5,884 nucleotides of DNA from JBOHER01 sp050701115 (GCA_050701115.1 JBOHER010000407.1:1-5884), one strand, 5' to 3'. Positions 1 to 5,855 are shown, numbered from the stretch's first letter. The notes: generated from the sequence alone by a model not told the origin. Numbers and translations: made by a program.

Positions 1-29
1 GCCTTAGGTGCCGTGTATGCACCTAAGGC
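1..29 (-). terminator. Hairpin downstream of the ABC1 kinase gene
   Basis: Positions 1-11 (GCCTTAGGTGC) and 19-29 (GCACCTAAGGC) are perfect reverse complements separated by a 7-base loop, so the RNA read on the minus strand can fold into an 11-bp stem. It lies about 57 nt beyond the stop codon of the kinase gene at 87-89. The arm toward the gene continues as GAAGGTG on the minus strand, so the stem could be longer if the bases left of the window are complementary. There is no visible U tract, which is common for actinobacterial terminators. The hairpin is seen directly; the terminator role is inferred from its position. Confidence 0.6.
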
Positions 30-46
30 CACCTTCGGCTCGCCGG
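19..46 (-). repeat. 3'-end repeat, left copy
   Basis: Read on the minus strand, this 28-base stretch begins CCGGCGAGC and continues GAAGGTGGCC. It matches 5856-5883 on the plus strand at 25 of 28 positions: one C/T difference and a swapped AG/GA pair. Both copies lie just after a stop codon and read in the direction of transcription of the gene they follow. This copy overlaps one arm of the hairpin at 1-29. It looks like a member of a dispersed family of 3'-end palindromic repeats, but only these two copies are visible here. Confidence 0.6.
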
Positions 47-83
47 GACGTCGCCGGAGTGCAGTCGGCTCGCCGGGACGTCG
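35..83. repeat. Two 19-bp direct repeats, 30 bp apart
   Basis: The 19-base sequence TCGGCTCGCCGGGACGTCG occurs at 35-53 and again, identically, at 65-83. The two copies lie between the hairpin and the stop codon of the kinase gene. The second copy begins with the same CGGCTCGCCGG core that forms part of the 28-base repeat shared with the right edge of the window. This suggests a partly duplicated 3'-untranslated element. No function is evident from the sequence. Confidence 0.7.
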
Positions 84-86
84 GTG

Positions 87-1430
87 CTAGTCGGCGAAGC
101 CGGGGACCCAGTGCTCCACGATGGACCGCACCGCGAACTCGGCCTCGAGCTGACACAGAATGCCTGTGTTGCCCGCGGTGGTGCGGTGGATCAGCAGGTA
201 TTCCGCAGGCAGGTTCAGCCAACGCCCGGTGCGGAAATCCTGGCCGCGGGTGTTGCCGACCCGGCCTGCTTGCCACTGCAGCCAGCGGCGGGTGAAGCGG
301 AAAGTGTCCGCGAGCAGCGGCTCGGTGAAGGGCGCGAGATAGGCCAGCACGTCCTCGGCGGGTACCTGGGTGCCCGGCTTGATGAAGCGATGCGAGCGGA
401 GCACCTCCATCAGTTCGACCGGCCTGCTGTCCAGGGCGAGCCGGGTGATCTCGCCCAGCCCTCTGGGGATGCCGTGCGGCAGCCGGGCGACCGCCCCAAA
501 GTCGATCACGCACAGGCGGCCGTCCGCGGTGAGCATGAAATTGCCGGGATGCGGGTCGGAGTGCATGCGGTGCGCACGTGCGGGAGCCGAGTAGTGGAAC
601 TCGGTGAGCAGCGCTCCGACCTTGTCGCGGGTAGTTTGTTCCTCGCCGGAGATGATGGTGGACAACGGGGTGCCGGTGACCCATTCGGTGACGATTACCT
701 TGGGCGCGCTCGCCACCACTTTGGGCACCACGAACTGGTCGTCGCCCGCGTAGGCGTGCGCGAAGGCGCGCTGGTGGTCGGCCTCGCTGCGGTAGTCCAG
801 TTCTTCGTTCATCCGATCGGCCAGCTCGGCGAGCAGCGGCTTGACCTCGGTTCCGGGCGCAAGGGCCTGGAAGACCTTGCTGAACCGCTGGAGTTGCCGC
901 AGGTCGCTACGCAGTGCCTCGTCCGCACCGGGGTACTGCACCTTCACCGCCACGTCGCGCCCGTCGTGCCACACCGCGCGGTGCACCTGGCCGATGCTGG
1001 CCGAGGCTGACGGCGCTTCGTTGAACTCGGCGAAGCGCTGTGACCAGGACCGGCCGAGCTGTTCGGCCAGCACCCTGTGGGTCTGGCGGGTCGACATCGG
1101 TGGCGCTGCCGACTGCAGCCTGACCAACGCTTCGCGGTACGGCGCGGCCATCTCGTCAGGAATCGCCGCCTCGAAAACGCTCAGTGCTTGGCCGAACTTC
1201 ATGGCCCCGCCCTTGAGCGTGCCCAGCACCTCGAACAGCTGCTCAGCGGCCTTGGCCGAGAGCATTGCGTTGACTTCTTCCGCGCTCTGTCCGGTCAATC
1301 GGCGTCCCCAGCCGCCAACCGCCCGGCCCGCGATACCCAGCGGCAGGCTGGCCAGCTTGGCCGTCCTGGCGGCGGTGTTGCGCGGAAGGCCCCGATGGAG
1401 GTCGCGGGCTCGTTCGGCAGATTCGGTCAC
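87..1430 (-). CDS. ABC1/AarF/UbiB-type kinase-like protein
   Basis: The 447-residue product has the full signature of the ABC1 (AarF/UbiB/ADCK) atypical kinase family. It has the KxGQ motif (K78-Q81, KFGQ), the small-residue loop SASASIGQVH (141-150), the ATP-site lysine in VAVKVQYPG (K163), the NEELDYRSEA segment (208-217), the catalytic HSDPHPGNF (290-298; D292, N297) and the metal-binding DFG (310-312). All key residues are present, so it should bind ATP. I chose the GTG at 1430 because the protein then starts TESAERARDLHRG, as I recall homologues doing; an ATG in the same frame at 1628 would overlap the upstream gene. No clear ribosome site precedes the GTG. It lies 43 bp after the E1-like gene on the same strand, so co-transcription is likely. 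Family members act in quinone or lipid metabolism. The mycobacterial relative (Rv3197) has been linked to macrolide tolerance, as I recall. The substrate here is unknown. Confidence 0.9.
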   Translation of the reverse strand: MTESAERARDLHRGLPRNTAARTAKLASLPLGIAGRAVGGWGRRLTGQSAEEVNAMLSAKAAEQLFEVLGTLKGGAMKFGQALSVFEAAIPDEMAAPYREALVRLQSAAPPMSTRQTHRVLAEQLGRSWSQRFAEFNEAPSASASIGQVHRAVWHDGRDVAVKVQYPGADEALRSDLRQLQRFSKVFQALAPGTEVKPLLAELADRMNEELDYRSEADHQRAFAHAYAGDDQFVVPKVVASAPKVIVTEWVTGTPLSTIISGEEQTTRDKVGALLTEFHYSAPARAHRMHSDPHPGNFMLTADGRLCVIDFGAVARLPHGIPRGLGEITRLALDSRPVELMEVLRSHRFIKPGTQVPAEDVLAYLAPFTEPLLADTFRFTRRWLQWQAGRVGNTRGQDFRTGRWLNLPAEYLLIHRTTAGNTGILCQLEAEFAVRSIVEHWVPGFAD

Positions 1431-1473
1431 AGCAAGGATTCTGCCTTGGCAGCGGCGATTCGCCCAGCGATTG

Positions 1474-2529
1474 CTAGGCGCAGGCGGCCTCGCAGCCACA
1501 GCGCGGATGTGGTGACCAGGGGCGATGCCGGAGCGTTCCGTGGTGCACATCGATTTCGAGTGTTGAGTTCCACAGTGGGGAGCGGCTGCGCAGATCGACC
1601 ACCGTACGCAGTATCTGGCCGACCGCAAGAGCCGCCGTGGCCTGCGTACTGCTGGGATCGGCGAGCCCCCGCCTGCCCGCCAACTGGTTGGCTACTCGCG
1701 GCCAGCACCGATCGAATCCTGCGCGGTACAGGTCGGCGCAGTGCAGGCAACTGGTGCGGCCGGGCAGGATCAGCGGGCCGACGATGCCGATGCCGTCCCG
1801 CACGCGCACCGGCAGATGCGGCAGCTGTTCGCACATCAAGCCGCTGACCAGCTCAGGAGTCGGCACCACAGAGTCGGTGAGCACCACAAGGTCGGGATTG
1901 CGGTCGGCGATCAGCGGCCTGGTCCTGGTGGCTGGATTGGCTCGCCCGATCGCCTCGATCATGGCATGTCGGCGCGGGTGGCCGACATCGCCGTGCAGGA
2001 AACCGCAGCCCGCTTCAGGCTCGGTGACTGTGCCAGCTGCCTCGGGAATGACCCGCCCGATTCCGGCTCCGGCCAGCAGCATCGCCACGGTGACCGCAAG
2101 CCTGCCTTCGCCGTGCACCACGACGGCGGCATGGGAGAGCCGGGCGGACACCGCATCCGGCGGCGCACCGGCGCGCAGTGCCAGCAAGCCCGCGTCGGCG
2201 GGACCATTGCGGGCCGCGAAATCGGCCGCGTCGTCGATGAGCCCCCGCCCGGTGAGCTCAGCGAGCAGCCCGCGTAGCAGGTCGGCGTGGTCGCTGCCCA
2301 CCCGGTCCAGCAGCGCGGGCAGCCGGGCGGTGCCGTCCAGCGAGCAGAGCATCCTCGCCAGCTTGGCGGGCAGATCCCGGATGACAACTGCGTGCCGGGG
2401 GTCCAGGCCGACCTGGACCTCGGTTCTGGTGCGCTGAAACGCGCCGATGCCGAAGATCAGCCGGGGCCGTCTGGGCAGACGCAGGTCGATGGGCGGCTGG
2501 GCGGAGTGCGGGCGCTGGTTCATAGCCAT
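1474..2529 (-). CDS. E1/ThiF-like TOMM cyclodehydratase-type protein
   Basis: The 351-residue product resembles the family named bacteriocin-biosynthesis cyclodehydratase or TOMM precursor leader peptide-binding protein (TIGR03882 type). Residues about 40-105 look like a small winged-helix (RRE-like) region. A Rossmann-like segment follows with a glycine-rich turn (VVVHGEGRL, about 136-144). The C-terminal half carries the characteristic GPLILPGRTSCLHCADLYR (251-269), with a CxxC pair at C261/C264, and the chain ends PHPRCGCEAACA with C344, C346 and C350. These cysteines probably bind one structural zinc. In RiPP systems such proteins bind the precursor leader and deliver it to a YcaO enzyme, but no YcaO or precursor is visible here. 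Two close ATGs (2529 and 2523) are possible starts and neither has a strong ribosome site. It probably heads an operon with the kinase gene 43 bp downstream. Its function in this context is unknown. Confidence 0.8.
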   Translation of the reverse strand: MAMNQRPHSAQPPIDLRLPRRPRLIFGIGAFQRTRTEVQVGLDPRHAVVIRDLPAKLARMLCSLDGTARLPALLDRVGSDHADLLRGLLAELTGRGLIDDAADFAARNGPADAGLLALRAGAPPDAVSARLSHAAVVVHGEGRLAVTVAMLLAGAGIGRVIPEAAGTVTEPEAGCGFLHGDVGHPRRHAMIEAIGRANPATRTRPLIADRNPDLVVLTDSVVPTPELVSGLMCEQLPHLPVRVRDGIGIVGPLILPGRTSCLHCADLYRAGFDRCWPRVANQLAGRRGLADPSSTQATAALAVGQILRTVVDLRSRSPLWNSTLEIDVHHGTLRHRPWSPHPRCGCEAACA

Positions 2530-2572
2530 GGACTGTGACCGACGCCACTAACCGGCGGCTAACCAGAACCGC

Positions 2573-2578
2573 AGGTTA
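2573..2578 (-). promoter_or_regulatory. Weak candidate -10 for the E1-like gene
   Basis: On the minus strand this reads TAACCT, fitting the TANNNT -10 pattern. It would place the transcript start about 36 nt before the ATG at 2529. No convincing -35 hexamer is found 16-19 bases upstream, so this is a tentative call. It overlaps the DnaA-box sequence at 2576-2584, which would put promoter and box in direct competition if both are real. Confidence 0.25.
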
Positions 2579-2584
2579 TCCACA
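2576..2584 (+). promoter_or_regulatory. Perfect DnaA-box sequence (TTATCCACA)
   Basis: TTATCCACA is an exact match to the classical consensus DnaA-binding 9-mer. It is AT-rich for this genome and lies in the 150-bp divergent region between the E1-like gene and the YgjP-type gene. No second good box is visible nearby, so it is not an origin. It could be a DnaA-titration or regulatory site, or chance. A rough estimate from base composition gives about a one-in-a-hundred chance of an exact copy in a window this size. The match is seen; the binding is inferred. Confidence 0.4.
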
Positions 2585-2667
2585 GAGTTTGACGCGAGTG
2601 GCGCCGTTGATCGTGGGATTGATCGCGATTGCGCCCAACGCGTGCACAGCGCGTCGGTGGGTGGCTC

Positions 2668-2673
2668 TACGGT
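2668..2673 (+). promoter_or_regulatory. -10 hexamer of the YgjP-type gene (leaderless)
   Basis: TACGGT fits the actinobacterial TANNNT -10 pattern and ends 6 bases before the GTG at 2680. A transcript starting 7 bases after the hexamer would begin on the GTG itself, giving a leaderless mRNA. A possible -35 is TGCACA at 2643-2648 (4 of 6 to TTGACA) with a long 19-base spacer. The same hexamer with the same 6-base spacing precedes the DUF2342-type gene. Confidence 0.5.
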
Positions 2674-2679
2674 TGGTGC

Positions 2680-3285
2680 GTGGCGCTATCCAGGAATCGG
2701 GACGCGACGTCGAAGCTGACCAACCCGTCCCCGCAGACAAATGTCGAGGTCAGGCGCAGTAAGCGGCGTCGGCGCACGGTCTCGGCGTATCTCGAAGGCG
2801 ACACCATGGTCGTGCTGCTGCCGGACCGGATGACGAAAGCGGAGGAGCAGCACTGGGTGGCGGAGATGGAGCGCAAGCTGCTGCGCAGCGAACGCAGAAG
2901 GACCTCGCCCGCGCGCCGGTCCGACGAGGCGCTGGCCGCCCGCTGTGCTGAGCTGTCCGCGCTGTACCTGGACGGAACAGCGCGCCCGGCCAGCGTTCGG
3001 TGGGTGCCGCCGATGCGCACAAGGTGGGCGTCGTGCACCCCGGCCGAGCTGACCATCAGGGTCAGCAGCCGGTTGCGGGATGCGCCCGCCTGGGTGCTGG
3101 ACTATGTGCTGGTGCACGAACTCACCCACCTGCGGGTTGCAGGGCACAACGCCGAATTCTGGGCGTTGTGCCGGCGCTACCCGAAGACCGAGCGAGCCAT
3201 CGGTTACCTGGAGGGGCTCTCAGCGGCCGCTGGGCTCGGCATCATAGGCATGGGCGAGGACGACGAGGACAAGCAGCCCGTCTGA
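2680..3285 (+). CDS. YgjP-type (M48-like) zinc metallopeptidase
   Basis: The 201-residue product matches the YgjP/DUF45 metallopeptidase family. An N-terminal strand-rich part begins VEVRRSKRRRRTVSAYLEGD (from about residue 22), followed by the family hallmark MRTRWASC (112-119). The zinc site is HELTHLRVAGH: H146 and H150 bind zinc, E147 is the catalytic base and H156 fits the third ligand. The chain ends in a short acidic tail (GEDDED). There is no signal peptide or membrane segment, so it is predicted cytosolic. I chose the GTG at 2680 because a -10 hexamer ends 6 bases before it. A TTG at 2629 is in frame and would add 17 residues that do not look like family sequence, and neither start has a ribosome site. 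It stands alone on the plus strand, divergent from the E1-like gene and ending 19 bp from the convergent DUF2342-type gene. The substrate is unknown. Confidence 0.85.
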   Translation: MALSRNRDATSKLTNPSPQTNVEVRRSKRRRRTVSAYLEGDTMVVLLPDRMTKAEEQHWVAEMERKLLRSERRRTSPARRSDEALAARCAELSALYLDGTARPASVRWVPPMRTRWASCTPAELTIRVSSRLRDAPAWVLDYVLVHELTHLRVAGHNAEFWALCRRYPKTERAIGYLEGLSAAAGLGIIGMGEDDEDKQPV

Positions 3286-3304
3286 GATGTTTCCGGCCTG
3301 CCGG

Positions 3305-4669
3305 TCAGGAGCTGCCCTCGTCCGGCTTGTCGCGCTTGGCCCGCTCGTCGTGAGCCTCATCCGCGGCGCGCTGGGTGCGCTCCAACTCGGCGATCGGGTC
3401 GTCCGCCGAGCCGTCGCCACCGTTGGCCAGGCGGTCGACGAACTCCAGCGGATCGTCCAGGTCCTCGGCGGTGGGCACCAGGTCGGGATGCGACCACAGC
3501 TCGTCACGCTTGTCCACGCCCAGCCGCTCGCCGACCAGCTTCCACAACGCGGAGGCTGCCCGCAACCGGCGTGGCCGCAGCTCGAGCCCGACCAGCGAGG
3601 CGAAGGTCTGCTCGGCGGGTCCGCCGCTGGCACGCCGCCTGCGCAGGGTCTCGCGCAGGGCGTTCGCGCCGGGCAGCCGTTCGCCGATCGCGTCGGCGAC
3701 AACCACGTCCACCCAGCCTTCGACGAGCGCCAGCAGGGACTCCAACCGGGCCAGCGCGGTCTGCTGCTCGGGGGAGGTCTTCGGCTGGAGCAGGCCGGAA
3801 GACATGGCCTCCTCGATGCTCGACGGATTCGACGGGTCGATCTGTCCGGCCAGCTGCTCCAATGCGCCGGTGTCGACGGTGATGCCGCGGGCGAACTCTT
3901 CCACCGCGCCGAGCAGCGACTGACGCAGCCACGGCACGTGCGCGAAGAGCCGTTGATGCGCGGCCTCCCGTGCCGCGATGAACACCAGCACCTCGCTGCT
4001 GGGACGTTCCAGGCCTTCGGTGAACTTCTCGATGTTCGCGGGCAGCAGGGCCGATGTGGCGTCGGGGCCGAGCGGCAGGCCCACCTCGGTCGAGGTCAGA
4101 ACCTCGGAGCCGAGCTGCGCGAGCGCGTTGCCCAGTTGGGAACCGAACGCCATACCGCCCATCTGGCCGACCATCGACAGCAGTGGGCCTGCCGCCTGCC
4201 TGGCCTCAGCGGGCAGCGCGTCCATCCAGGCGTGCGAGATCCTGGTGGCCACCGGGTCGCACAGGCGTTGCCAGGTGGGCAAGGTCTGTTCCACCCAGTC
4301 CCGCGCCGACCAGGCCACCGTGTTGGTCGCGCCCGCGGGTAGGATGGTGGCCGAGTCGAGCCAGAGTTCGGCGAGGTGCGCCGCATCGCGCACCGCGGTC
4401 GCCGAATCGGTGGCCACCGTGTCCGGGGAGAAGCCCAGCCGGCCGCTTGCCGATCCGCTCAGGCGCTGCATGGCGATCCGCTTGGCCAGCTCATAGTTCA
4501 CCGGCCCGGTTGAGCTGCCTGCCTGGCTGAGCATCTGGCCGAGCTGGCTGAGCATCTGGCCCAGTTGATTGAACGTATCGCCCGGTTGATCGCCGGAGGA
4601 ACCGGATGGATTGTTCTCGCCACGCTTGTCGGGGTCCGACTGTCCGAAGCCGAACGGTAGATCGCTCAT
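3305..4669 (-). CDS. Zinc-dependent metalloprotease-like protein (DUF2342/Zincin_2)
   Basis: The 454-residue product has the landmarks I recall for the DUF2342 family (TIGR03624-type putative hydrolase; mycobacterial relative Rv3195). It starts MSDLPFGFG, has a polar low-complexity linker (about 10-55), then the central REAAHQRLFAHVPWLRQ (234-250), ALVEGWVDVVV (315-324), the RRRRASGGPAEQTFASLVGLELRPRRLR block (343-370), and LWSHPDLVPTAEDLDDP (391-407). The zincin-type site would be R234-E235-x-x-H238; no HExxH occurs anywhere in the chain, so protease activity is uncertain. The C-terminus is charged. I chose the ATG at 4669 because MSDLPFGFG is the typical start and TACGGT lies 6 bases before it; an ATG in the same frame at 4777 would run into the divergent gene. 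It is predicted cytosolic and its substrate is unknown. Confidence 0.85.
   Translation of the reverse strand: MSDLPFGFGQSDPDKRGENNPSGSSGDQPGDTFNQLGQMLSQLGQMLSQAGSSTGPVNYELAKRIAMQRLSGSASGRLGFSPDTVATDSATAVRDAAHLAELWLDSATILPAGATNTVAWSARDWVEQTLPTWQRLCDPVATRISHAWMDALPAEARQAAGPLLSMVGQMGGMAFGSQLGNALAQLGSEVLTSTEVGLPLGPDATSALLPANIEKFTEGLERPSSEVLVFIAAREAAHQRLFAHVPWLRQSLLGAVEEFARGITVDTGALEQLAGQIDPSNPSSIEEAMSSGLLQPKTSPEQQTALARLESLLALVEGWVDVVVADAIGERLPGANALRETLRRRRASGGPAEQTFASLVGLELRPRRLRAASALWKLVGERLGVDKRDELWSHPDLVPTAEDLDDPLEFVDRLANGGDGSADDPIAELERTQRAADEAHDERAKRDKPDEGSS
4523..4564. repeat. 21-bp tandem repeat inside the DUF2342-type gene
   Basis: Two copies of a 21-base unit, 4523-4543 and 4544-4564, match at 20 of 21 positions. 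They encode the heptapeptide QLGQMLS twice in a row (residues 35-41 and 42-48) in the linker after the N-terminus. The repeat keeps the reading frame, and copy number could vary between strains without breaking the protein. Confidence 0.8.
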
Positions 4670-4675
4670 AGCTCC

Positions 4676-4681
4676 ACCGTA
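4676..4681 (-). promoter_or_regulatory. -10 hexamer of the DUF2342-type gene (leaderless)
   Basis: On the minus strand this reads TACGGT, followed by GGAGCT and then the ATG at 4669. A start 7 bases past the hexamer falls on the A of the ATG, which predicts a leaderless transcript. A weak -35 (TTCGAA, 3 of 6) sits 17 bases upstream. The competing reading is that GGTGGAG is a ribosome site, but it is only 2 bases from the ATG, closer than usual. Confidence 0.45.
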
Positions 4682-4721
4682 CGCGGCCTGCGACCCGGTT
4701 CGAACGGCTGGAGTGGTAGGC

Positions 4722-4753
4722 GTGACATCGAGTTCTGTGAGCGCCCGTAGGCT
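4722..4753 (+). promoter_or_regulatory. Promoter of the PDZ/Lon-type protease gene
   Basis: GTGACA (4722-4727) matches TTGACA at 5 of 6 positions and TAGGCT (4748-4753) fits TANNNT. The 20-base spacer is longer than ideal. The hexamer ends 7 bases before the GTG at 4761, and no ribosome site lies between, so translation probably starts at or one base from the 5' end of the mRNA. It shares the 91-bp region with the divergent DUF2342-type promoter. Confidence 0.5.
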
Positions 4754-4760
4754 GTCCGAC

Positions 4761-5849
4761 GTGAGTGAGCCCGACAACAGGCAAGCCCCTTTCCCGGTGC
4801 CGCCCGATGCTCCTTCGTCGCGTCACCTGAGCAGGCGGGGCTGGACCGTGCTACTCAGCGTGCTGCTGGTCGCGGTGTTCGGCGCCGTGGGCGCGATCGT
4901 GACTGTGCCGTTCGTGGCGCTTGGCCCCGGGCCGACCTACGACACGCTCGGGGCGGCGGCAGACGGCCCGGTGATCAAGATCGACGGCGAGAAGACTTAC
5001 CCCACGTCGGGTGAGCTCATGATGACCACGGTGGCACTGACCGACGACCTGACGTTGTTCGGCGCGCTGGGACTGTGGGTCAGCGGCCGCTATGCGCTCG
5101 AGGCGCGCGAGGTGTATTTTCCGCCCGGGGAGTCCGATGAGGATGTCAAAAAGGAGAACGTCCAGCAGTTCCGGGATTCGCAGAGCAACGCCGTGGTGGC
5201 GGCGCTGCGCGGGCTGGGTTACCCGGTGAAGGTGCTGGCCAAGGAGATCGTTTCCGGCAGCCCGGCCGACGAAGTGCTCTCCGCCGGTGACGAACTGCTT
5301 GTGGTCAACGGACAGAAGATCACCCAGGCCGAGGACGTCCGGCAGGCTTTGCGCGGCACCCGCCCCGGGGAATCCATCTCGCTGACGTTCCAGCAGGACG
5401 GCAGGTCCGAGCGCACCGAGTCGATCATCCTGGCCAAGCGGGACGATCGGCCAGAAGGGTTTATCGGCCTGCAGCCGATCGACCGCGCCGACGTGTCGTT
5501 CAGCATCGACATCACGCTCGAGGACGTGGGTGGCCCCTCGGCCGGATTGATGTTCGCGCTGGCCATCGTCGACCGGCTGACCCCTGGCGAGTTGGCGGCA
5601 GGCGGCACGATCGCGGGCACCGGCGAGATCTCTGAGCGGGGAGTGGTCGGTCCGATCGGCGGGATCAGCTTCAAGCTCGTGGCCGCCAAGGAAGCGGGAG
5701 CGGACGTCTTCCTGGTTCCGGCGGACAACTGCGCGGAGGCGGCCGCGTCGGCACCCGACGGGCTGCGACTGGTGAAGGTCGGCACGCTGGACGACGCGAT
5801 CACCGCGCTGGAGAAGATCGACGCGGGCGACCGTGCGCCGTCCTGCTAG
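4761..5849 (+). CDS. Membrane-anchored PDZ/Lon-type serine protease (YlbL family)
   Basis: The 362-residue product has a short proline-rich cytoplasmic N-terminus (1-25), one membrane helix (about 27-53), the family sequence VPFVALGPGPTYDTLG (49-64), a PDZ domain (about 150-225, including SGSPADEVLSAGDELLVVNG), and a C-terminal Lon-type (S16) proteolytic domain. The Lon Ser-Lys dyad is present: S260 in GGPSAGL and K305 in GGISFKLVAAK. There is no ATPase domain, so it resembles YlbL proteins, not Lon itself, and the catalytic part should face outside the membrane. The mycobacterial relative is Rv3194c, as I recall. I chose the GTG at 4761 (VSEPDNRQ) because a -10 hexamer lies 7 bases upstream; longer in-frame starts would overlap the divergent gene. 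The chain ends in cysteine (C362). The natural substrate is not known from the sequence. Confidence 0.92.
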   Translation: MSEPDNRQAPFPVPPDAPSSRHLSRRGWTVLLSVLLVAVFGAVGAIVTVPFVALGPGPTYDTLGAAADGPVIKIDGEKTYPTSGELMMTTVALTDDLTLFGALGLWVSGRYALEAREVYFPPGESDEDVKKENVQQFRDSQSNAVVAALRGLGYPVKVLAKEIVSGSPADEVLSAGDELLVVNGQKITQAEDVRQALRGTRPGESISLTFQQDGRSERTESIILAKRDDRPEGFIGLQPIDRADVSFSIDITLEDVGGPSAGLMFALAIVDRLTPGELAAGGTIAGTGEISERGVVGPIGGISFKLVAAKEAGADVFLVPADNCAEAAASAPDGLRLVKVGTLDDAITALEKIDAGDRAPSC

Positions 5850-5855
5850 TGCGAT

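Noticed and set aside
84..1010. Long plus-strand open frame opposite the kinase gene
   Set aside because: It lies fully antisense to a gene with complete ABC1 motifs, its product has no recognisable domain, and long antisense frames are expected in GC-rich coding DNA.
1431..1473. Separate promoter or terminator between the E1-like and kinase genes
   Set aside because: The 43-bp gap holds only a 5-bp inverted repeat and no -10/-35 pair, so co-transcription is the simpler reading.
2535..2762. Small plus-strand frame (75 residues) with a hydrophobic stretch and a cysteine, considered as a RiPP precursor for the E1-like protein
   Set aside because: It overlaps the YgjP-type gene by about 80 bases in another frame, has no ribosome site, and lacks a recognisable leader/core layout. 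It was the best precursor candidate seen but is not convincing.
3286..3304. Short inverted repeat (CCGGCCTGCCGG) in the convergent gap, considered as a shared terminator
   Set aside because: The stem is only 4-5 bp with a tiny loop and no U tract; too weak to call.
3510..3518. TTGTCCACG, near match to the actinobacterial DnaA box
   Set aside because: It lies inside coding sequence for the VDKRD segment of the DUF2342-type protein and has one mismatch; best explained by codon content.
3287..4342. Long plus-strand open frame opposite the DUF2342-type gene
   Set aside because: It is antisense to a clearly recognisable protein, with compositional bias (Gly, Arg, Gln, Leu) typical of a shadow frame and no family signature.
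4694..4715. LexA/SOS box at the TTCGAA sequence
   Set aside because: Only one TCGAAC half-site is present; neither side has the partner half-site at the 4-base spacing.
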